Position numbers and translations under genes: made by a program
NCBI GenBank assembly: GCA_946534585.1
Contig: CAMNCV010000066.1
Span: 1 to 64,000, forward strand
From: an uncultured Prevotellaceae bacterium
GTDB lineage: Bacteria > Bacteroidota > Bacteroidia > Bacteroidales > Bacteroidaceae
Direction of reading: 5' to 3'
Length of the DNA: 64,000 bases
Shown here: in pieces, positions 27,502 through 37,700 of the stretch
Layout: each line of letters starts with the position of its first letter
Position numbering within the stretch: position 1 is the first letter of the stretch
Notes under the pieces: model-generated
Databases searched by the model: none
The model's input: only the letters and a program-made list of their open reading frames with translations
What the model was told of the DNA's origin: nothing

Positions 27502-27604
27502 GCAGTAATATAGTGAATTACAATCGCTATCCGATTACCTCCTAATCACTATCATATTACACAGTAATCTCTATCTGATTACTCCCTAAAAGCATTGCTT
27601 TTAC
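27502..27604. repeat. 22-bp tandem array 2 (5 units, two shortened)
   Basis: Unit ends (TTAC) are at 27521, 27538, 27560, 27582 and 27604, so the last three units are exactly 22 bp. The first is 20 bp and the second 17 bp, lacking the NNN-GT start. The last unit is a near-perfect palindrome CTAAAAGC-AT-TGCTTTTAC. The array lies between the 3' end of the TonB receptor gene and the M16 promoter. Confidence 0.85.
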
Positions 27605-27673
27605 ATTTCAGATACTTTGATGAAATATAATCATGGCTAATCTTTGCTCTTTTTTATTAAACCACATTGCATG

Positions 27674-29695
27674 TTATAGCCTGACATCTAAGGAAATAGC
27701 ATACGTACGCTGAGGCATAGGATAATTGAGTATCACATCATAATCCTGAGCAAAGATGTTATTTACTTCAAGCGTCAGTCTCAGTTGCGTACGCGCCACA
27801 GCCATGCTGTATGACAATGACATATCTGAAGTGTACCATGGTTCAAGGTGGTTTACGGCAATATTGTCCTGCAGACTGTAGCGCTCGCCTGTATATACAA
27901 AGGAGTAATTAAAAGAAAAATGCTTCCAATCTGCATTGAAAATAACAGAACCGCTGTGACGAGGTGTGTACGGTATCTGATGGCGGTAGTATGAATCCTG
28001 GTTGTCTGTTACGTCTATTGATTTCTGAAATGTATATTGTAATCGCAACGAACACTTTAACGGATTCCCATAAATAGGTAAAGTTTCGTATGTTACATCG
28101 GTCTCTGCATCTACACCAGTTATATGAACCACGCCCAGATTAAGCATCGTCCAACGAAATTGCTGTCCCTTGGGATAGGCTATTATCTTATCCTTCACAT
28201 TATTATAATATGCATCAGCCGTTGCCGTTAAGGTCCATTGTTTACGTGCAATCGTGTATCTTATGCCGAGATCGTATTGCGATGCCTTCTCTGGCGTAAG
28301 GTTTGAATTTCCCATTTCTGCATAATACAGGTCGTTGAAGGTTGGCATTCGGAAAGAATTCTTCATGTAGCCTCGTACGGATAGCGATTTGTCACGGGTG
28401 ATATAATAATTCAGGAACAAAGCAGGCGTAAAGCGGCTTATGTCAGACATTACGCCTACTGGAGTAACTCCTGTAGCTGATGCACGACCTTTATCACGCG
28501 TATTGTTATATAAAATAGATGCCTGTGCACTAAATCTATGCAGTGATACTGCCGTGGCAAGGCTTATGAGATGAGTCCATCTCTGAGGTTCCGGACAAGC
28601 ATACGCATCAGAAGTCAGGCCTGACCACCTCATGTCGTATGCCATTGAGGCAGAAAGCCACTTGAAAAACTGCACGCAATGCGTTGTGCTAACATAGGCC
28701 TCTTGCTGCGTATAATGATTATCAACAAGCATGGTAGTTGTATCACGATTTGCATAGTGAGTACGATAGTTGGCATATTTTGCCAATACTCGGAAGGAAT
28801 AAGCACTACCTATATCCTCTTGCCATGTGCCTTGAAAGAACGTGTTACCATCAGTCTGGCGCTCTCCGCGCTTCCACACATTGTTAACTATAGCTCCAGG
28901 AATTCCACGTCCTGACTGATAAGTATAGCCTTTTAAACTCCATGAACCTCGATTAAGCAAACCATTCACATTGCCTTCGATGCGTATTGACTGCACATCG
29001 CCATTCTGTCTGACCGCAGTAGTATCGTATGCTAACTCGCCTGAAATAGTATAACGACGATAGCGGAAATCGTATCTTCCGTTTGATGTAAGTGTACCAA
29101 GGTTTAATGACACGTTAAGACGTTCTGAAAACTTATGCTCATAGAGCGCCGACACTCGCAGCATATTACTCGAACCATACTTTATGCCTCCACGGAAATG
29201 GTTATTCTTCCCGACTTCAAAATGTGGTACTCGTGTACGTATATATACGCTACCGGCATTGCCGTAATCAGAAGCAGTCTGCATCAATGAACTCTTTTGC
29301 CCATTATACAGAGATACACTCTCCACATTGTCGAGCGAGAATTGTCCGAGATCTATCTGACCATTTTGAGCATTACCCAGTTCGATGCCATCATAGTAGA
29401 TTCCGAGATGCTGACTGCCCATAGAACGTATATTGACAGTTTTAATACCACCCACACCTCCGTAGTCCTTCACCTGCATGCCTGAGAAATAACGCAGTGC
29501 ATCAGCTACGTTGAGGGCGTTTAATTTCTCAAGCCTCTCACCGCCAAGTGTCTGTACTGGGATGATATCAGAAAACGTATGATGAGACACTACTTCTATC
29601 TCTTCAAGCGAATGTTCTTCGGTTTGCGCAAATGCCTGCACACAACACACAGCAACAAACGATGTCGTCAGTATATATTTATTTATAGTTGCCAC
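27674..29695 (-). CDS. TonB-dependent outer-membrane receptor (BtuB-like)
   Basis: About 673 residues: signal peptide (ending VQAFAQ), a TonB-box region, a plug (VADALRYFSGMQVKDYGG; NIRSMGSQHLGIYYDGIEL) and a 22-strand barrel ending with aromatic TYAISLDVRL. No carboxypeptidase-like N-terminal domain and no SusD partner, so it resembles vitamin B12 or siderophore-type receptors rather than glycan importers. I prefer GTG at 29695 as start: the longer TTG start at 29725 overlaps the putative -7 element. No cobalamin riboswitch was recognised upstream. Confidence 0.82.
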   Translation of the reverse strand: MATINKYILTTSFVAVCCVQAFAQTEEHSLEEIEVVSHHTFSDIIPVQTLGGERLEKLNALNVADALRYFSGMQVKDYGGVGGIKTVNIRSMGSQHLGIYYDGIELGNAQNGQIDLGQFSLDNVESVSLYNGQKSSLMQTASDYGNAGSVYIRTRVPHFEVGKNNHFRGGIKYGSSNMLRVSALYEHKFSERLNVSLNLGTLTSNGRYDFRYRRYTISGELAYDTTAVRQNGDVQSIRIEGNVNGLLNRGSWSLKGYTYQSGRGIPGAIVNNVWKRGERQTDGNTFFQGTWQEDIGSAYSFRVLAKYANYRTHYANRDTTTMLVDNHYTQQEAYVSTTHCVQFFKWLSASMAYDMRWSGLTSDAYACPEPQRWTHLISLATAVSLHRFSAQASILYNNTRDKGRASATGVTPVGVMSDISRFTPALFLNYYITRDKSLSVRGYMKNSFRMPTFNDLYYAEMGNSNLTPEKASQYDLGIRYTIARKQWTLTATADAYYNNVKDKIIAYPKGQQFRWTMLNLGVVHITGVDAETDVTYETLPIYGNPLKCSLRLQYTFQKSIDVTDNQDSYYRHQIPYTPRHSGSVIFNADWKHFSFNYSFVYTGERYSLQDNIAVNHLEPWYTSDMSLSYSMAVARTQLRLTLEVNNIFAQDYDVILNYPMPQRTYAISLDVRL

Positions 29696-29722
29696 GTTGA
29701 TATATTTGTTACTTATGGGATA

Positions 29723-29730
29723 CAAAATTA
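29723..29730 (-). promoter_or_regulatory. Probable -7 element for the TonB receptor gene
   Basis: TAATTTTG reads leftwards at 29730-29723. No good -33 match lies 19-21 bp upstream. If real, transcription starts near 29716, 21 nt before the GTG at 29695. Confidence 0.45.
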
Positions 29731-29770
29731 CAATAAAAATTGCATATAAAAGATTATTTTACGATAAAAG

Positions 29771-29802
29771 TTTGTCATTACGATTTATTATTTGTAACTT
29801 TG
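29771..29802 (+). promoter_or_regulatory. Promoter of the AspT/decarboxylase operon
   Basis: TTTG (29771-29774), 20 bp, then TAACTTTG (29795-29802), a full consensus match. The leader is about 23 nt to the ATG at 29833. Confidence 0.75.
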
Positions 29803-29832
29803 CACATTGTAAATTACTTGAAAAACTACACA

Positions 29833-31521
29833 ATGGATTGGTTATTTTCTTTATTCACTAACAGCGAGAGCATGGCTCACATAGCTTTGCTGTATGCTGT
29901 TGTTATTTCATTAGGTGTATATCTCGGAAAGATTAAAATTGGAGGTATTTCACTCGGTGTGACATTCGTGCTGTTCGCTGGTATCTTAGCTGGTCACATA
30001 GGTTTCACTGCTCCACTCTCTACATTGACTTTCATGCAGGATTTCGGACTTATTCTGTTTGTATTCATGATAGGACTGCAGGTAGGTCCGGGCTTTTTCT
30101 CTAACTTTAAAGAGGGCGGTGTAACGCTAAATATATTGGCAGCATCAGTCATAGTGTTGAATATCGCAATAATGTTTGCCTGTTATTTTATGTTCTTTGA
30201 CACAAGCAAGCCTGAGAATTTGCCAATGATGATTGGCGTGCTTTACGGTGCAGTGACAAATACCCCTGGTCTTGGTGCAGCTCAAGAGGCCTTGGGTTCA
30301 ATAATGGGGAGCAATACTCCTACAATTGCCAACGGTTATGCTTGTGCATATCCGCTCGGCGTCTTGGGCATAATAGGAGGTACTATAGCTATAAGATATA
30401 TCTGCAGGGTTAAACTTCAAAACGAAGAAGATGCTCTTGATGCTCTCGAAGTGAATGACGCAACGAAGCCACATCTGATGCACCTTATTGTTGAAAATCA
30501 GTTCTTGGCAGGACATACAATGCTTGAGATACATGATTTTATGAAACGTGACTTCGTTTGCTCACGCATACTTAGAGACGGACAACTCATCATACCAAAG
30601 AGCAGTACTACACTTGAGAAAGAAGATAAAATCTACATTGTATGCTCAGAGCAGGACGCTGAAGCTGTGCAGGCATTCATCGGTCACGAGATTATAGTAC
30701 CAGAATTTGCAGAGCAGGAGAAGACTAAGCAGATGATAAGCCGTCGTATATTAATCACAAAACCAGAGATTAACGGCAAAACGCTTGCTAAGCTTCATTT
30801 CTCCAGTGTATATGGAGTCAATGTTACTCGCATAACACGTCAAGGGATGGATATATTTGCACGCTCAAACCTGCCTCTGCAGGTCGGTGACAAACTGATG
30901 GTCGTAGGTGATCAAGTTTCTGTAAACCGCGTTTCTTCTGTATTGGGAAATGCTATCAAACGACTTGACCATCCTAACATCGCCACAATTTTCGTTGGTA
31001 TAATCCTTGGTATAATCTTCGGTAGTCTGCCATTTGCAGTGCCTGGTATTCCTATCCCACTGAAACTCGGTATTGCAGGCGGACCATTGATTATCGCAAT
31101 ATTGATAGGACGCTTCGGATATAAAATGCATCTTGTTACCTATACCACGACATCTGCAAATCTAATGTTGCGTGAGATCGGTTTGGTTCTGTTTTTGGCA
31201 AGTGTAGGCATTAAGGCTGGAGCAAACTTCGTGAACACAGTTGTAGAGGGCGACGGACTAATGTATGTGTTGACAGGTTTCCTTATTACCATCATACCTA
31301 TATTGATAGTTGGTACTGTAGCTCGCAAAATCTACAAGTTTAATTATTTCACAATTATGGGTATGCTTGCTGGTTCCACCACTGACCCTCCTGCTCTGGC
31401 TTATGCTAACGCAAGTTGTTCAAAAGATGCACCTGCTATAGGCTACTCGACTGTGTATCCTTTAAGCATGTTTTTACGTATATTCACAGCACAACTAATT
31501 GTACTCCTATGTTGCAGTTGA
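29833..31521 (+). CDS. AspT/YidE-type exchanger with two TrkA-C domains
   Basis: 562 residues. Two membrane halves (Asp-Al_Ex duplication domains; GLQVGPGFF near 85 and [12 protein letters not shown] in the second half) flank a cytosolic pair of TrkA-C-like domains (about 205-370). Family members are antiporters such as aspartate:alanine or succinate exchangers that can energise the membrane. I chose the ATG at 29833, just after the promoter. The gene overlaps the decarboxylase gamma gene by 13 bp, so transport and decarboxylation are probably linked. Confidence 0.85.
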   Translation: MDWLFSLFTNSESMAHIALLYAVVISLGVYLGKIKIGGISLGVTFVLFAGILAGHIGFTAPLSTLTFMQDFGLILFVFMIGLQVGPGFFSNFKEGGVTLNILAASVIVLNIAIMFACYFMFFDTSKPENLPMMIGVLYGAVTNTPGLGAAQEALGSIMGSNTPTIANGYACAYPLGVLGIIGGTIAIRYICRVKLQNEEDALDALEVNDATKPHLMHLIVENQFLAGHTMLEIHDFMKRDFVCSRILRDGQLIIPKSSTTLEKEDKIYIVCSEQDAEAVQAFIGHEIIVPEFAEQEKTKQMISRRILITKPEINGKTLAKLHFSSVYGVNVTRITRQGMDIFARSNLPLQVGDKLMVVGDQVSVNRVSSVLGNAIKRLDHPNIATIFVGIILGIIFGSLPFAVPGIPIPLKLGIAGGPLIIAILIGRFGYKMHLVTYTTTSANLMLREIGLVLFLASVGIKAGANFVNTVVEGDGLMYVLTGFLITIIPILIVGTVARKIYKFNYFTIMGMLAGSTTDPPALAYANASCSKDAPAIGYSTVYPLSMFLRIFTAQLIVLLCCS

Positions 31522-31934
31522 TTTTCATAACATTATCTTCTAAGAGCGATCAACTGAAGATTGACGATCCTCATGGCTTCGGTATCAGTCTTTTGTGTAT
31601 GGGCATAGTTTTTATGTGCCTTGCATTGCTCTATATTTTCTTCCTCGTATTTGGCTGGATAGCTGACAGACGCAGCAAACTGGCTAGTCATCAACCAATA
31701 AAACCTGTCATACAGACTGCAAAAAAAATAGAAAAGGTAAGACACGTTACTACCAACATCCTACAGGATGGCTTCGAAACACGTGGTCGAGACAAGGAAA
31801 TCTATATCGCTGTAATAGCAATGGCGTTAAGACAATATGCAGACGATATGCACGACATCGAATCTGGAGTGATATCTATAAAACCACATCATACGATATG
31901 GAACGAACATATGCATAGTGAGTTTAACAAATAA
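31509..31934 (+). CDS. OadG-family (sodium-pump decarboxylase gamma) subunit
   Basis: 141 residues. One transmembrane helix (about 24-46, [20 protein letters not shown]) is followed by a hydrophilic C-terminal domain, the layout of OadG/MmdD subunits that hold the carboxyltransferase on the membrane beta subunit. Sequence conservation is low in this family; the call leans on position next to the biotin carrier and beta subunit genes. It starts inside the exchanger gene. Confidence 0.75.
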   Translation: MLQLIFITLSSKSDQLKIDDPHGFGISLLCMGIVFMCLALLYIFFLVFGWIADRRSKLASHQPIKPVIQTAKKIEKVRHVTTNILQDGFETRGRDKEIYIAVIAMALRQYADDMHDIESGVISIKPHHTIWNEHMHSEFNK

Positions 31935-31976
31935 GACACCTGTTAGAATTACAAAATACTTAAAACCTTTAATATT

Positions 31977-32423
31977 ATGGCAAGATATAACTATACGATA
32001 CAAGGTGTTGACTACGAGGTAAACATCAAGGATATAGAAGGAACTATTGCACACGTAAGTGTAAATGGTACAGACTTTGAGGTTGAATTGAAACAACCAA
32101 TTTCCACAGGAAAACAGTTAAATAGACCTAAGTCTATAAAACCTCAAGCAGCACCTGTAACTGGTGAAGTTCAAAAAAACACCACACCAACTCCAGTCAA
32201 AGCAGGTGAAGGAACAAAGGTTTGTTCTCCGCTTCCTGGAACAATCACTTCTGTGTCCGTAAAAGTAGGCGACGCTGTCGCTGCAGGAGATACCGTAGTT
32301 GTGCTTGAAGCCATGAAAATGCAAAACAATGTAGAGACAGAAACTGCAGGAACAGTAACATCTGTAATGGTAAACACTGGAGATGCTGTCATGGAGGGAA
32401 CTGTTCTCGTTACTATTGCATAA
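31977..32423 (+). CDS. Biotin carboxyl carrier protein of a sodium-pump decarboxylase
   Basis: 148 residues: a short N-terminal domain, a Pro/Lys/Thr-rich flexible linker (about 48-78), and a biotinyl domain with the motif EAMKM whose Lys114 takes the biotin. It shuttles carboxyl groups from the carboxyltransferase to the membrane beta subunit. It lies between the gamma and beta genes, 42 bp after gamma and 59 bp before beta. Confidence 0.9.
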   Translation: MARYNYTIQGVDYEVNIKDIEGTIAHVSVNGTDFEVELKQPISTGKQLNRPKSIKPQAAPVTGEVQKNTTPTPVKAGEGTKVCSPLPGTITSVSVKVGDAVAAGDTVVVLEAMKMQNNVETETAGTVTSVMVNTGDAVMEGTVLVTIA

Positions 32424-32453
32424 AGTTTTTTCTTCTACACCAAGGAAACAATT

Positions 32454-32482
32454 AATTATTAATTCTTAAATTATTAATAATT
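32454..32482 (+). promoter_or_regulatory. AT-only hairpin abutting the beta-subunit start codon
   Basis: AATTATTAAT (32454-32463) and ATTAATAATT (32473-32482) pair perfectly with a 9-nt loop, ending at the base before ATG 32483. It would cover the ribosome-binding region. Confidence 0.4.
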
Positions 32483-33634
32483 ATGACCGACTTTATTATA
32501 AATAACCTAAATGAATTTCTGTCATATACTGGCTTTGCCAATGCATCATGGGGAAATATCATCATGATATGCGTGGGAGCTCTATTGATATGGCTTGCCA
32601 TAAAAAAAGACTTCGAACCTTTATTGCTTGTTCCCATAGGATTAGGAATAATTCTTGGAAACATACCATTCAAGATTGATGCAGGCTTGGAGATTGGATT
32701 ATATGAGAAAAACTCTGTATTGAATATCTTCTATCAAGGAGTAAAGGGCGGCTGGTATCCCCCACTCGTATTTCTCGGCATTGGTGCCATGACTGATTTC
32801 TCAGCTCTTATCAGTAACCCGAAACTTGTTCTAATTGGAGCAGCTGCGCAATTTGGTATATTCGGAGCATATATGACTGCACTTGCTCTTGGTTTTGCTC
32901 CAAATCAGGCTGCAAGCATCGCTATTATAGGAGGAGCTGACGGACCTACCGCTATATTTCTCTCTGGCAAACTATGTCCTGCTCTCATGGGAGCCGTAAC
33001 AGTTTGTGCATATTCATATATGGCACTCGTTCCCGTTATACAACCCTTCGTTATGCGTCTGTTAACGACAAAAAAGGAACGCGTCATTCGTATGAAGCCT
33101 GGCAGAAAGGTGTCACAGACAGAACGTATTCTGTTTCCTATTATAGGTCTATTACTAACCACTTTTATCGTTCCATCAGGTCTTCCTTTATTAGGAATGT
33201 TATTCTTTGGTAACTTACTGAGAGAAAGTGGAAAAACATCTCGATTAGCCAAGACAGCATCAAATGCACTTAATGATATTGTAGTGATTTTGTTGGGCCT
33301 GACGGTTGGATGTTCTACACAGGCGTCAGAGTTCCTCACCATAGACACAATTAAGATTTTCGCCCTCGGCGCTTTTGCATTTATCATAGCGACAGCAAGT
33401 GGCGTATTATTCGTTAAGGTGATGAACTTGTTCCTACGTAGCGATAATAAAATAAATCCATTGATAGGTAATGCTGGTGTTAGCGCAGTGCCTATGGCGG
33501 CGCGTATCTCTAATAATCTTGGTTTAGAATATGACCGTCATAATTATCTTCTTATGCATGCCATGGGACCAAATGTTGCAGGAGTAATAGGATCAGCAGT
33601 TGCTGCAGGTACATTACTTGGATTTTTCAGTTGA
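32483..33634 (+). CDS. Sodium-translocating decarboxylase beta subunit
   Basis: 383 residues with about ten membrane segments, of the OadB/MmdB/GcdB family. It decarboxylates carboxybiotin and pumps sodium ions outwards. Typical motifs include FLGIGAMTDFSALISNP and IIGGADGPTAIFLSGKL (ion pathway), and the C-terminal GNAGVSAVPMAARISNN. The carboxyltransferase alpha subunit, which defines the substrate (methylmalonyl-CoA or oxaloacetate), is not encoded here. Confidence 0.93.
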   Translation: MTDFIINNLNEFLSYTGFANASWGNIIMICVGALLIWLAIKKDFEPLLLVPIGLGIILGNIPFKIDAGLEIGLYEKNSVLNIFYQGVKGGWYPPLVFLGIGAMTDFSALISNPKLVLIGAAAQFGIFGAYMTALALGFAPNQAASIAIIGGADGPTAIFLSGKLCPALMGAVTVCAYSYMALVPVIQPFVMRLLTTKKERVIRMKPGRKVSQTERILFPIIGLLLTTFIVPSGLPLLGMLFFGNLLRESGKTSRLAKTASNALNDIVVILLGLTVGCSTQASEFLTIDTIKIFALGAFAFIIATASGVLFVKVMNLFLRSDNKINPLIGNAGVSAVPMAARISNNLGLEYDRHNYLLMHAMGPNVAGVIGSAVAAGTLLGFFS

Positions 33635-33661
33635 TTATATAAAATAAAAACGAACAGAACA

Positions 33662-34426
33662 ATGACTGATTCAAAGACAACACCTCTATACCATACCTCA
33701 GCAGATGCTTTCCACTGCGACTTCCTGAAAAAAATGTGTATAGGACATTTAGGAAACGACTTGCTAAATGCCTCTGATATGCATTCAACAGAACGTGGAT
33801 TTGGAATGACATATCTTTGGACTCAAAATAAGACTTGGGTTCTATCACGCTTAGCAATAGAACTCGAAGATATTCCACAGGAGCATGAGCATTTCTTCAT
33901 AGAAACGTGGGTAGAGAGTGCTATGAAGTTCTTTACCAAACGAAATTGGGCTATTTGCTCAGAAGACGGGAAGAAAACGTATGGATATGCTAAGAGTATC
34001 TGGGCTATGATTGATACCAACACACGTGAACCTCAAGACATTCTTGCTGTCAACGAAGGAAAGATTAAGGATTACCTTTATCCAGAGAAGGAATGTCCTA
34101 TCAAGGATGTATCACGCGTAAAAACGCCAGAAATGACAGAATATACTGATTTTCGCGTGCTTTATGGAGATTTGGATGTTAATGGTCATCTTAATTCCAT
34201 GCGCTATATAGACCATGTACTCAACACTTTTTCACCAGAATTCTTTCTGAGTAATCAATTGCATCGTATAGAGATAGCATACGTTGCAGAAGGACATTGG
34301 GGCGACACGGTACGAATTTACTATACAGAAGGAGAAAACAACCGCTTTTACTTCAGACTTGTACGACAACAAAATGATGAAGATACGGAACTAGCACGTG
34401 TACTAATAGATTTCCAAAAGATATAA
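33662..34426 (+). CDS. Acyl-ACP thioesterase (FatA/FatB-like)
   Basis: 254 residues forming a double hot-dog. The first hot-dog contains WVLSRLAIE and WVESAMKFFTKRNW; the second contains the catalytic-type motif DLDVNGHLNSMRYIDHVLNT (Asp, Asn, His). Family members hydrolyse acyl-ACP to free fatty acids. It follows the decarboxylase beta gene by 27 bp and is last in the operon before a bidirectional terminator. Confidence 0.88.
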   Translation: MTDSKTTPLYHTSADAFHCDFLKKMCIGHLGNDLLNASDMHSTERGFGMTYLWTQNKTWVLSRLAIELEDIPQEHEHFFIETWVESAMKFFTKRNWAICSEDGKKTYGYAKSIWAMIDTNTREPQDILAVNEGKIKDYLYPEKECPIKDVSRVKTPEMTEYTDFRVLYGDLDVNGHLNSMRYIDHVLNTFSPEFFLSNQLHRIEIAYVAEGHWGDTVRIYYTEGENNRFYFRLVRQQNDEDTELARVLIDFQKI

Positions 34427-34435
34427 AATAAAAAC

Positions 34436-34467
34436 AGAGCAAGAAACAAATCATTGTTTCTTGCTCT
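34436..34467. terminator. Bidirectional terminator between thioesterase gene and folC
   Basis: A 13-bp perfect stem (34436-34448 with 34455-34467) and a 6-nt loop, followed by ATTATTTTTA on the plus strand and TGTTTTTATTTTAT on the minus strand. It serves both convergent genes. Confidence 0.9.
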
Positions 34468-34516
34468 ATTATTTTTATGTGACAAATAACAAGTTATTTA
34501 CTTAGTTTATAGTGCC

Positions 34517-35851
34517 TTAATTATTTTTCAGTGCCTCCATTAAGTCTGCTACTACATAACTGCTACCGCCTACAAAAATAAAATCATTGGCATTGGCATT
34601 GACAAGAGCTGCTGCATACGCATCTTTTACGCTATTATACCCAGAACCATGCAGACCGCAATTTAAAGCTATATTACATAAACGCTCGACAGGAATAGCC
34701 CTATGTGTACTTGCCTGCGTAAAATAGTATGATGCTTCAACTGGTAGCAGATTTAATACTGACACAATATCCTTATCATCCACCATTCCAAAGACGATAT
34801 GCAGATGCCCGTGTGATTTTGTTGTCAATGCTATCTGCTTTGACAAATACTCCCATCCTGCTAGATTATGTCCAGTATCACATATCACAAGTGGTGAGGA
34901 GTTTATCTTCTGCCACCGTCCCATTAAACCTGTCATACGACATACATTGCCTAACGCATCTTTAACACAATCCAAAGGTTTTCTATTATTTAGTATTATT
35001 GGAATATGTGCTTTTTTCATAACCTTTGCAAGAGGGATAAGACAATTCAGGAAAGTATTTATATTTTTTTCTTGATAATCCCCACCAAGTTCACCATACA
35101 AATGTCCAAAACATCGTGTTATATAATCTCTACCCAACGTGTCAGTATTGACACTACTTGATATGACATATTGACAATCAGAAGCAAACACAATATGAGA
35201 ATTATTCTTTGAAGCCACTTCTTCAAAAACCTCACGTGTATCTTTATTATACTCGCCTACAATAACAGGAACATTGTATTTTATTATTCCAGCTTTTTCC
35301 CTTGCTATTTTTGCCAATGTGTCACCTAAAAATCCTACATGATCAAAACTGATATTTGTAATGACACTTAACAATGGTGTTATAATATTAGTACAGTCAA
35401 GTCTTCCTCCCAGCCCTACTTCAATGACAGCTATGTCAACGTTGTTCTCAGCGAAATACTTGAATGCCATAGCTGTTGTTAGTTCGAAAAATGATGGAGA
35501 TAATGGTTCAAAAAAGTCACGCTCCTGCTCAACGAAATTTACCACATACTGTTTTTCTATCGGTTGTCCATTTATTCTTATACGCTCACAGAAATCCACA
35601 AGGTGTGGCGAAGTATAGAGACCAACCCTGTGTCCAGCAGCCTGTAGCAGAGCCGCAAGAGTATGAGAAACAGACCCTTTTCCGTTAGTACCAGCTACAT
35701 GTATGGTATGAAACTTCCTATGTGGATGATTGAAATGCTCATCCAGCGCAAGCGTATTACTCAATCCTTCCTTATAAGCACCAGCGCCCACCTTCTCGAA
35801 GGCAGGCGCTGCGTTGTAAAGATAATCTATCGTCTGATTATAATTCATCAT
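34517..35851 (-). CDS. folC: Bifunctional folylpolyglutamate/dihydrofolate synthase
   Basis: 444 residues of the Mur-ligase fold. The ATP loop is GTNGKGS (54-60), with TSPHL, EVGLGGRLDCTN, SFDHVGFLG and the C-terminal DTGHNLAGW. It adds glutamates to folates and may convert dihydropteroate to dihydrofolate. It lies 9 bp downstream of dnaJ in the leftward grpE-dnaJ-folC unit. A second folate enzyme, folD, is at 49501. Confidence 0.94.
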   Translation of the reverse strand: MMNYNQTIDYLYNAAPAFEKVGAGAYKEGLSNTLALDEHFNHPHRKFHTIHVAGTNGKGSVSHTLAALLQAAGHRVGLYTSPHLVDFCERIRINGQPIEKQYVVNFVEQERDFFEPLSPSFFELTTAMAFKYFAENNVDIAVIEVGLGGRLDCTNIITPLLSVITNISFDHVGFLGDTLAKIAREKAGIIKYNVPVIVGEYNKDTREVFEEVASKNNSHIVFASDCQYVISSSVNTDTLGRDYITRCFGHLYGELGGDYQEKNINTFLNCLIPLAKVMKKAHIPIILNNRKPLDCVKDALGNVCRMTGLMGRWQKINSSPLVICDTGHNLAGWEYLSKQIALTTKSHGHLHIVFGMVDDKDIVSVLNLLPVEASYYFTQASTHRAIPVERLCNIALNCGLHGSGYNSVKDAYAAALVNANANDFIFVGGSSYVVADLMEALKNN

Positions 35852-35860
35852 GATAAAGCA

Positions 35861-37036
35861 TCAACTAAAATAACTGCGGAACTTATTGAAGAAGTTGTCT
35901 TTACTACTTCCATCACTCTTGAAATTATCAGAGTTACGAAGTTTCTCAAGTGCATTTTTCTCATCCTTTGACAAGGATGTAGGTACAAATACATTGATAT
36001 TTACGAGTATGTCTCCATTACCGTAACCATATCCTTGTACTGAGGGCAATCCCTTACCACGCAAACGCAGAGTTTTTCCAGGCTGAGTACCAGGCTCAAT
36101 CTTTACCTTAAACTTAGATCCATCAATACTTGGAATGTTCACATCACCGCCAAGTGCAGCAGTCGGGAAATCAAGTGTCAAGTTGTATATAAGGTCACGT
36201 CCATCACGAATAAACGTATCATTTGCCTCTTCTTCTACAAACACCTTTATATCTCCTGGTACACCGCCACGCTTACCCGCATTACCCTTACCTGGAGCAT
36301 TCACGACCATGCCGTCCTGTACTCCGGCAGGTATGTTGATTTCTACGATTTCCTCACCTCGCACGACACCATCGCCATTACATTTCGTGCATTTATTCTT
36401 CACAACCCTTCCTTCTCCGTTACAAGTTGGGCACACGCTCTGTGTCTGCATCATGCCAAGTATGCTACGCTGGGTAGTAACCACATATCCACTGCCATGA
36501 CAAGTCTTACAAGTTTCTGTACCAGAACCATCAGCCGCACCACTTCCTTGACACTTGTCGCATACGACATCCTTGCGTACTTTAAACTTTTTTGTGACAC
36601 CCGTAGCCACTTCTTGCAGGTTCAGTCTAACCTTCAGACGAAGGTCACTGCCACGATGCACTTGGTGTCCGCTACGTCTGCCGCCTCCGCCGAAGAAGTC
36701 TCCGAAGCCGCCTCCACCAAAATTGAAGCCACTACCAAATACAGAATTGAGTATATCATTTATATCAAAGCCAGCTCCTCCAAAACCACCTCCCATATTA
36801 GGTCCGTCAAAACCGAATTGGTCATACTGCTGGCGCTTTTGTTCGTCTGATAATACAGCGTATGCTTCTGCTGCTTCCTTAAACTTTTCTTCTGCCTCTT
36901 TTTTCTCTGCATCACTCTTGTCACCCTGTCTGTCAGGGTGATATTTTATAGCAATCTTACGATATGCCTTCTTTATGTCAGCTGCACTGGCTTTCTTGTC
37001 AACGCCAAGTACCTCATAGTAATCTCTTTTAGCCAT
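35861..37036 (-). CDS. dnaJ: Chaperone DnaJ
   Basis: 391 residues: J domain with HPD at 33-35, a Gly/Phe-rich region (about 75-125), four CxxCxGxG zinc repeats ([32 protein letters not shown]), and the C-terminal substrate-binding domains. It stimulates DnaK ATPase and delivers unfolded clients. It is 14 bp after grpE; dnaK is not in the window. Confidence 0.97.
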   Translation of the reverse strand: MAKRDYYEVLGVDKKASAADIKKAYRKIAIKYHPDRQGDKSDAEKKEAEEKFKEAAEAYAVLSDEQKRQQYDQFGFDGPNMGGGFGGAGFDINDILNSVFGSGFNFGGGGFGDFFGGGGRRSGHQVHRGSDLRLKVRLNLQEVATGVTKKFKVRKDVVCDKCQGSGAADGSGTETCKTCHGSGYVVTTQRSILGMMQTQSVCPTCNGEGRVVKNKCTKCNGDGVVRGEEIVEINIPAGVQDGMVVNAPGKGNAGKRGGVPGDIKVFVEEEANDTFIRDGRDLIYNLTLDFPTAALGGDVNIPSIDGSKFKVKIEPGTQPGKTLRLRGKGLPSVQGYGYGNGDILVNINVFVPTSLSKDEKNALEKLRNSDNFKSDGSSKDNFFNKFRSYFS

Positions 37037-37050
37037 ATTTTTCTCCTTAA

Positions 37051-37677
37051 TTACTGTCCTACAGCTACTTTAGCAAAACGTATTACTTTGTCGTTAAGCG
37101 TATATCCTGTCTGAATACAATCTATCACTTTACCTTTCTTGTCCTCTCCCATCCCAGGAACGAGAGCTACAGACTCATGATAATCAACATTGAAGTCAGC
37201 GTTTTCAGTTTCTATCTTCTTCACGCCCAAACTTTCAAGTGTTTTGCAGAATTTATTAAAGATTAGTTGCATACCTTTACGAATGGCAACAGGATCTTCA
37301 CTATTATCGGCAAGCGCTCTTTCAAAATCATCAAGTACAGGCAAAATGGCAGTAATGGTTTTTTCACCGCCAGACAATATAAGGTCTGCCTTCTCTTTCA
37401 AAGTACGCTTACGATAGTTATCGAATTCAGCCTGCTTATATAATGCTTGTTTTTTAAGTTCTTCTATCTCTGCCAAAGCAATATCAAGCGGGTCTTTTTC
37501 TTCTGCCTTTTCTCCTTCTGTCTTTCCTTCGTCGTTATTCTCATCTGCAACGACATCTTCGTGCTTTACTTCTGTCTCAGTACCAGTCTCTTCTGCTTGA
37601 GGTTCTTTGTTAAGTTCCTCACTGACGTTCTCATTCATATCTTCACTCTTCACTGTGTTTATTTCTTCCTTTTTCAT
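37051..37677 (-). CDS. grpE: Nucleotide exchange factor GrpE
   Basis: 208 residues. A long, highly acidic Glu/Asp-rich N-terminal tail (about 1-75) precedes the coiled coil ([21 protein letters not shown] near 95-115) and the compact beta domain ending [16 protein letters not shown]. It releases ADP from DnaK. I chose the ATG at 37677; an ATG at 37713 lies inside the inverted repeat at 37701-37735 and adds 12 unconserved residues. Confidence 0.94.
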   Translation of the reverse strand: MKKEEINTVKSEDMNENVSEELNKEPQAEETGTETEVKHEDVVADENNDEGKTEGEKAEEKDPLDIALAEIEELKKQALYKQAEFDNYRKRTLKEKADLILSGGEKTITAILPVLDDFERALADNSEDPVAIRKGMQLIFNKFCKTLESLGVKKIETENADFNVDYHESVALVPGMGEDKKGKVIDCIQTGYTLNDKVIRFAKVAVGQ

Positions 37678-37700
37678 GTTTTGTCTAAATATATAAACAT

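Noticed and set aside
29696..29832. Riboswitch before the TonB-dependent receptor gene
   Set aside because: The putative leader is only about 21 nt, too short for a cobalamin or similar riboswitch.
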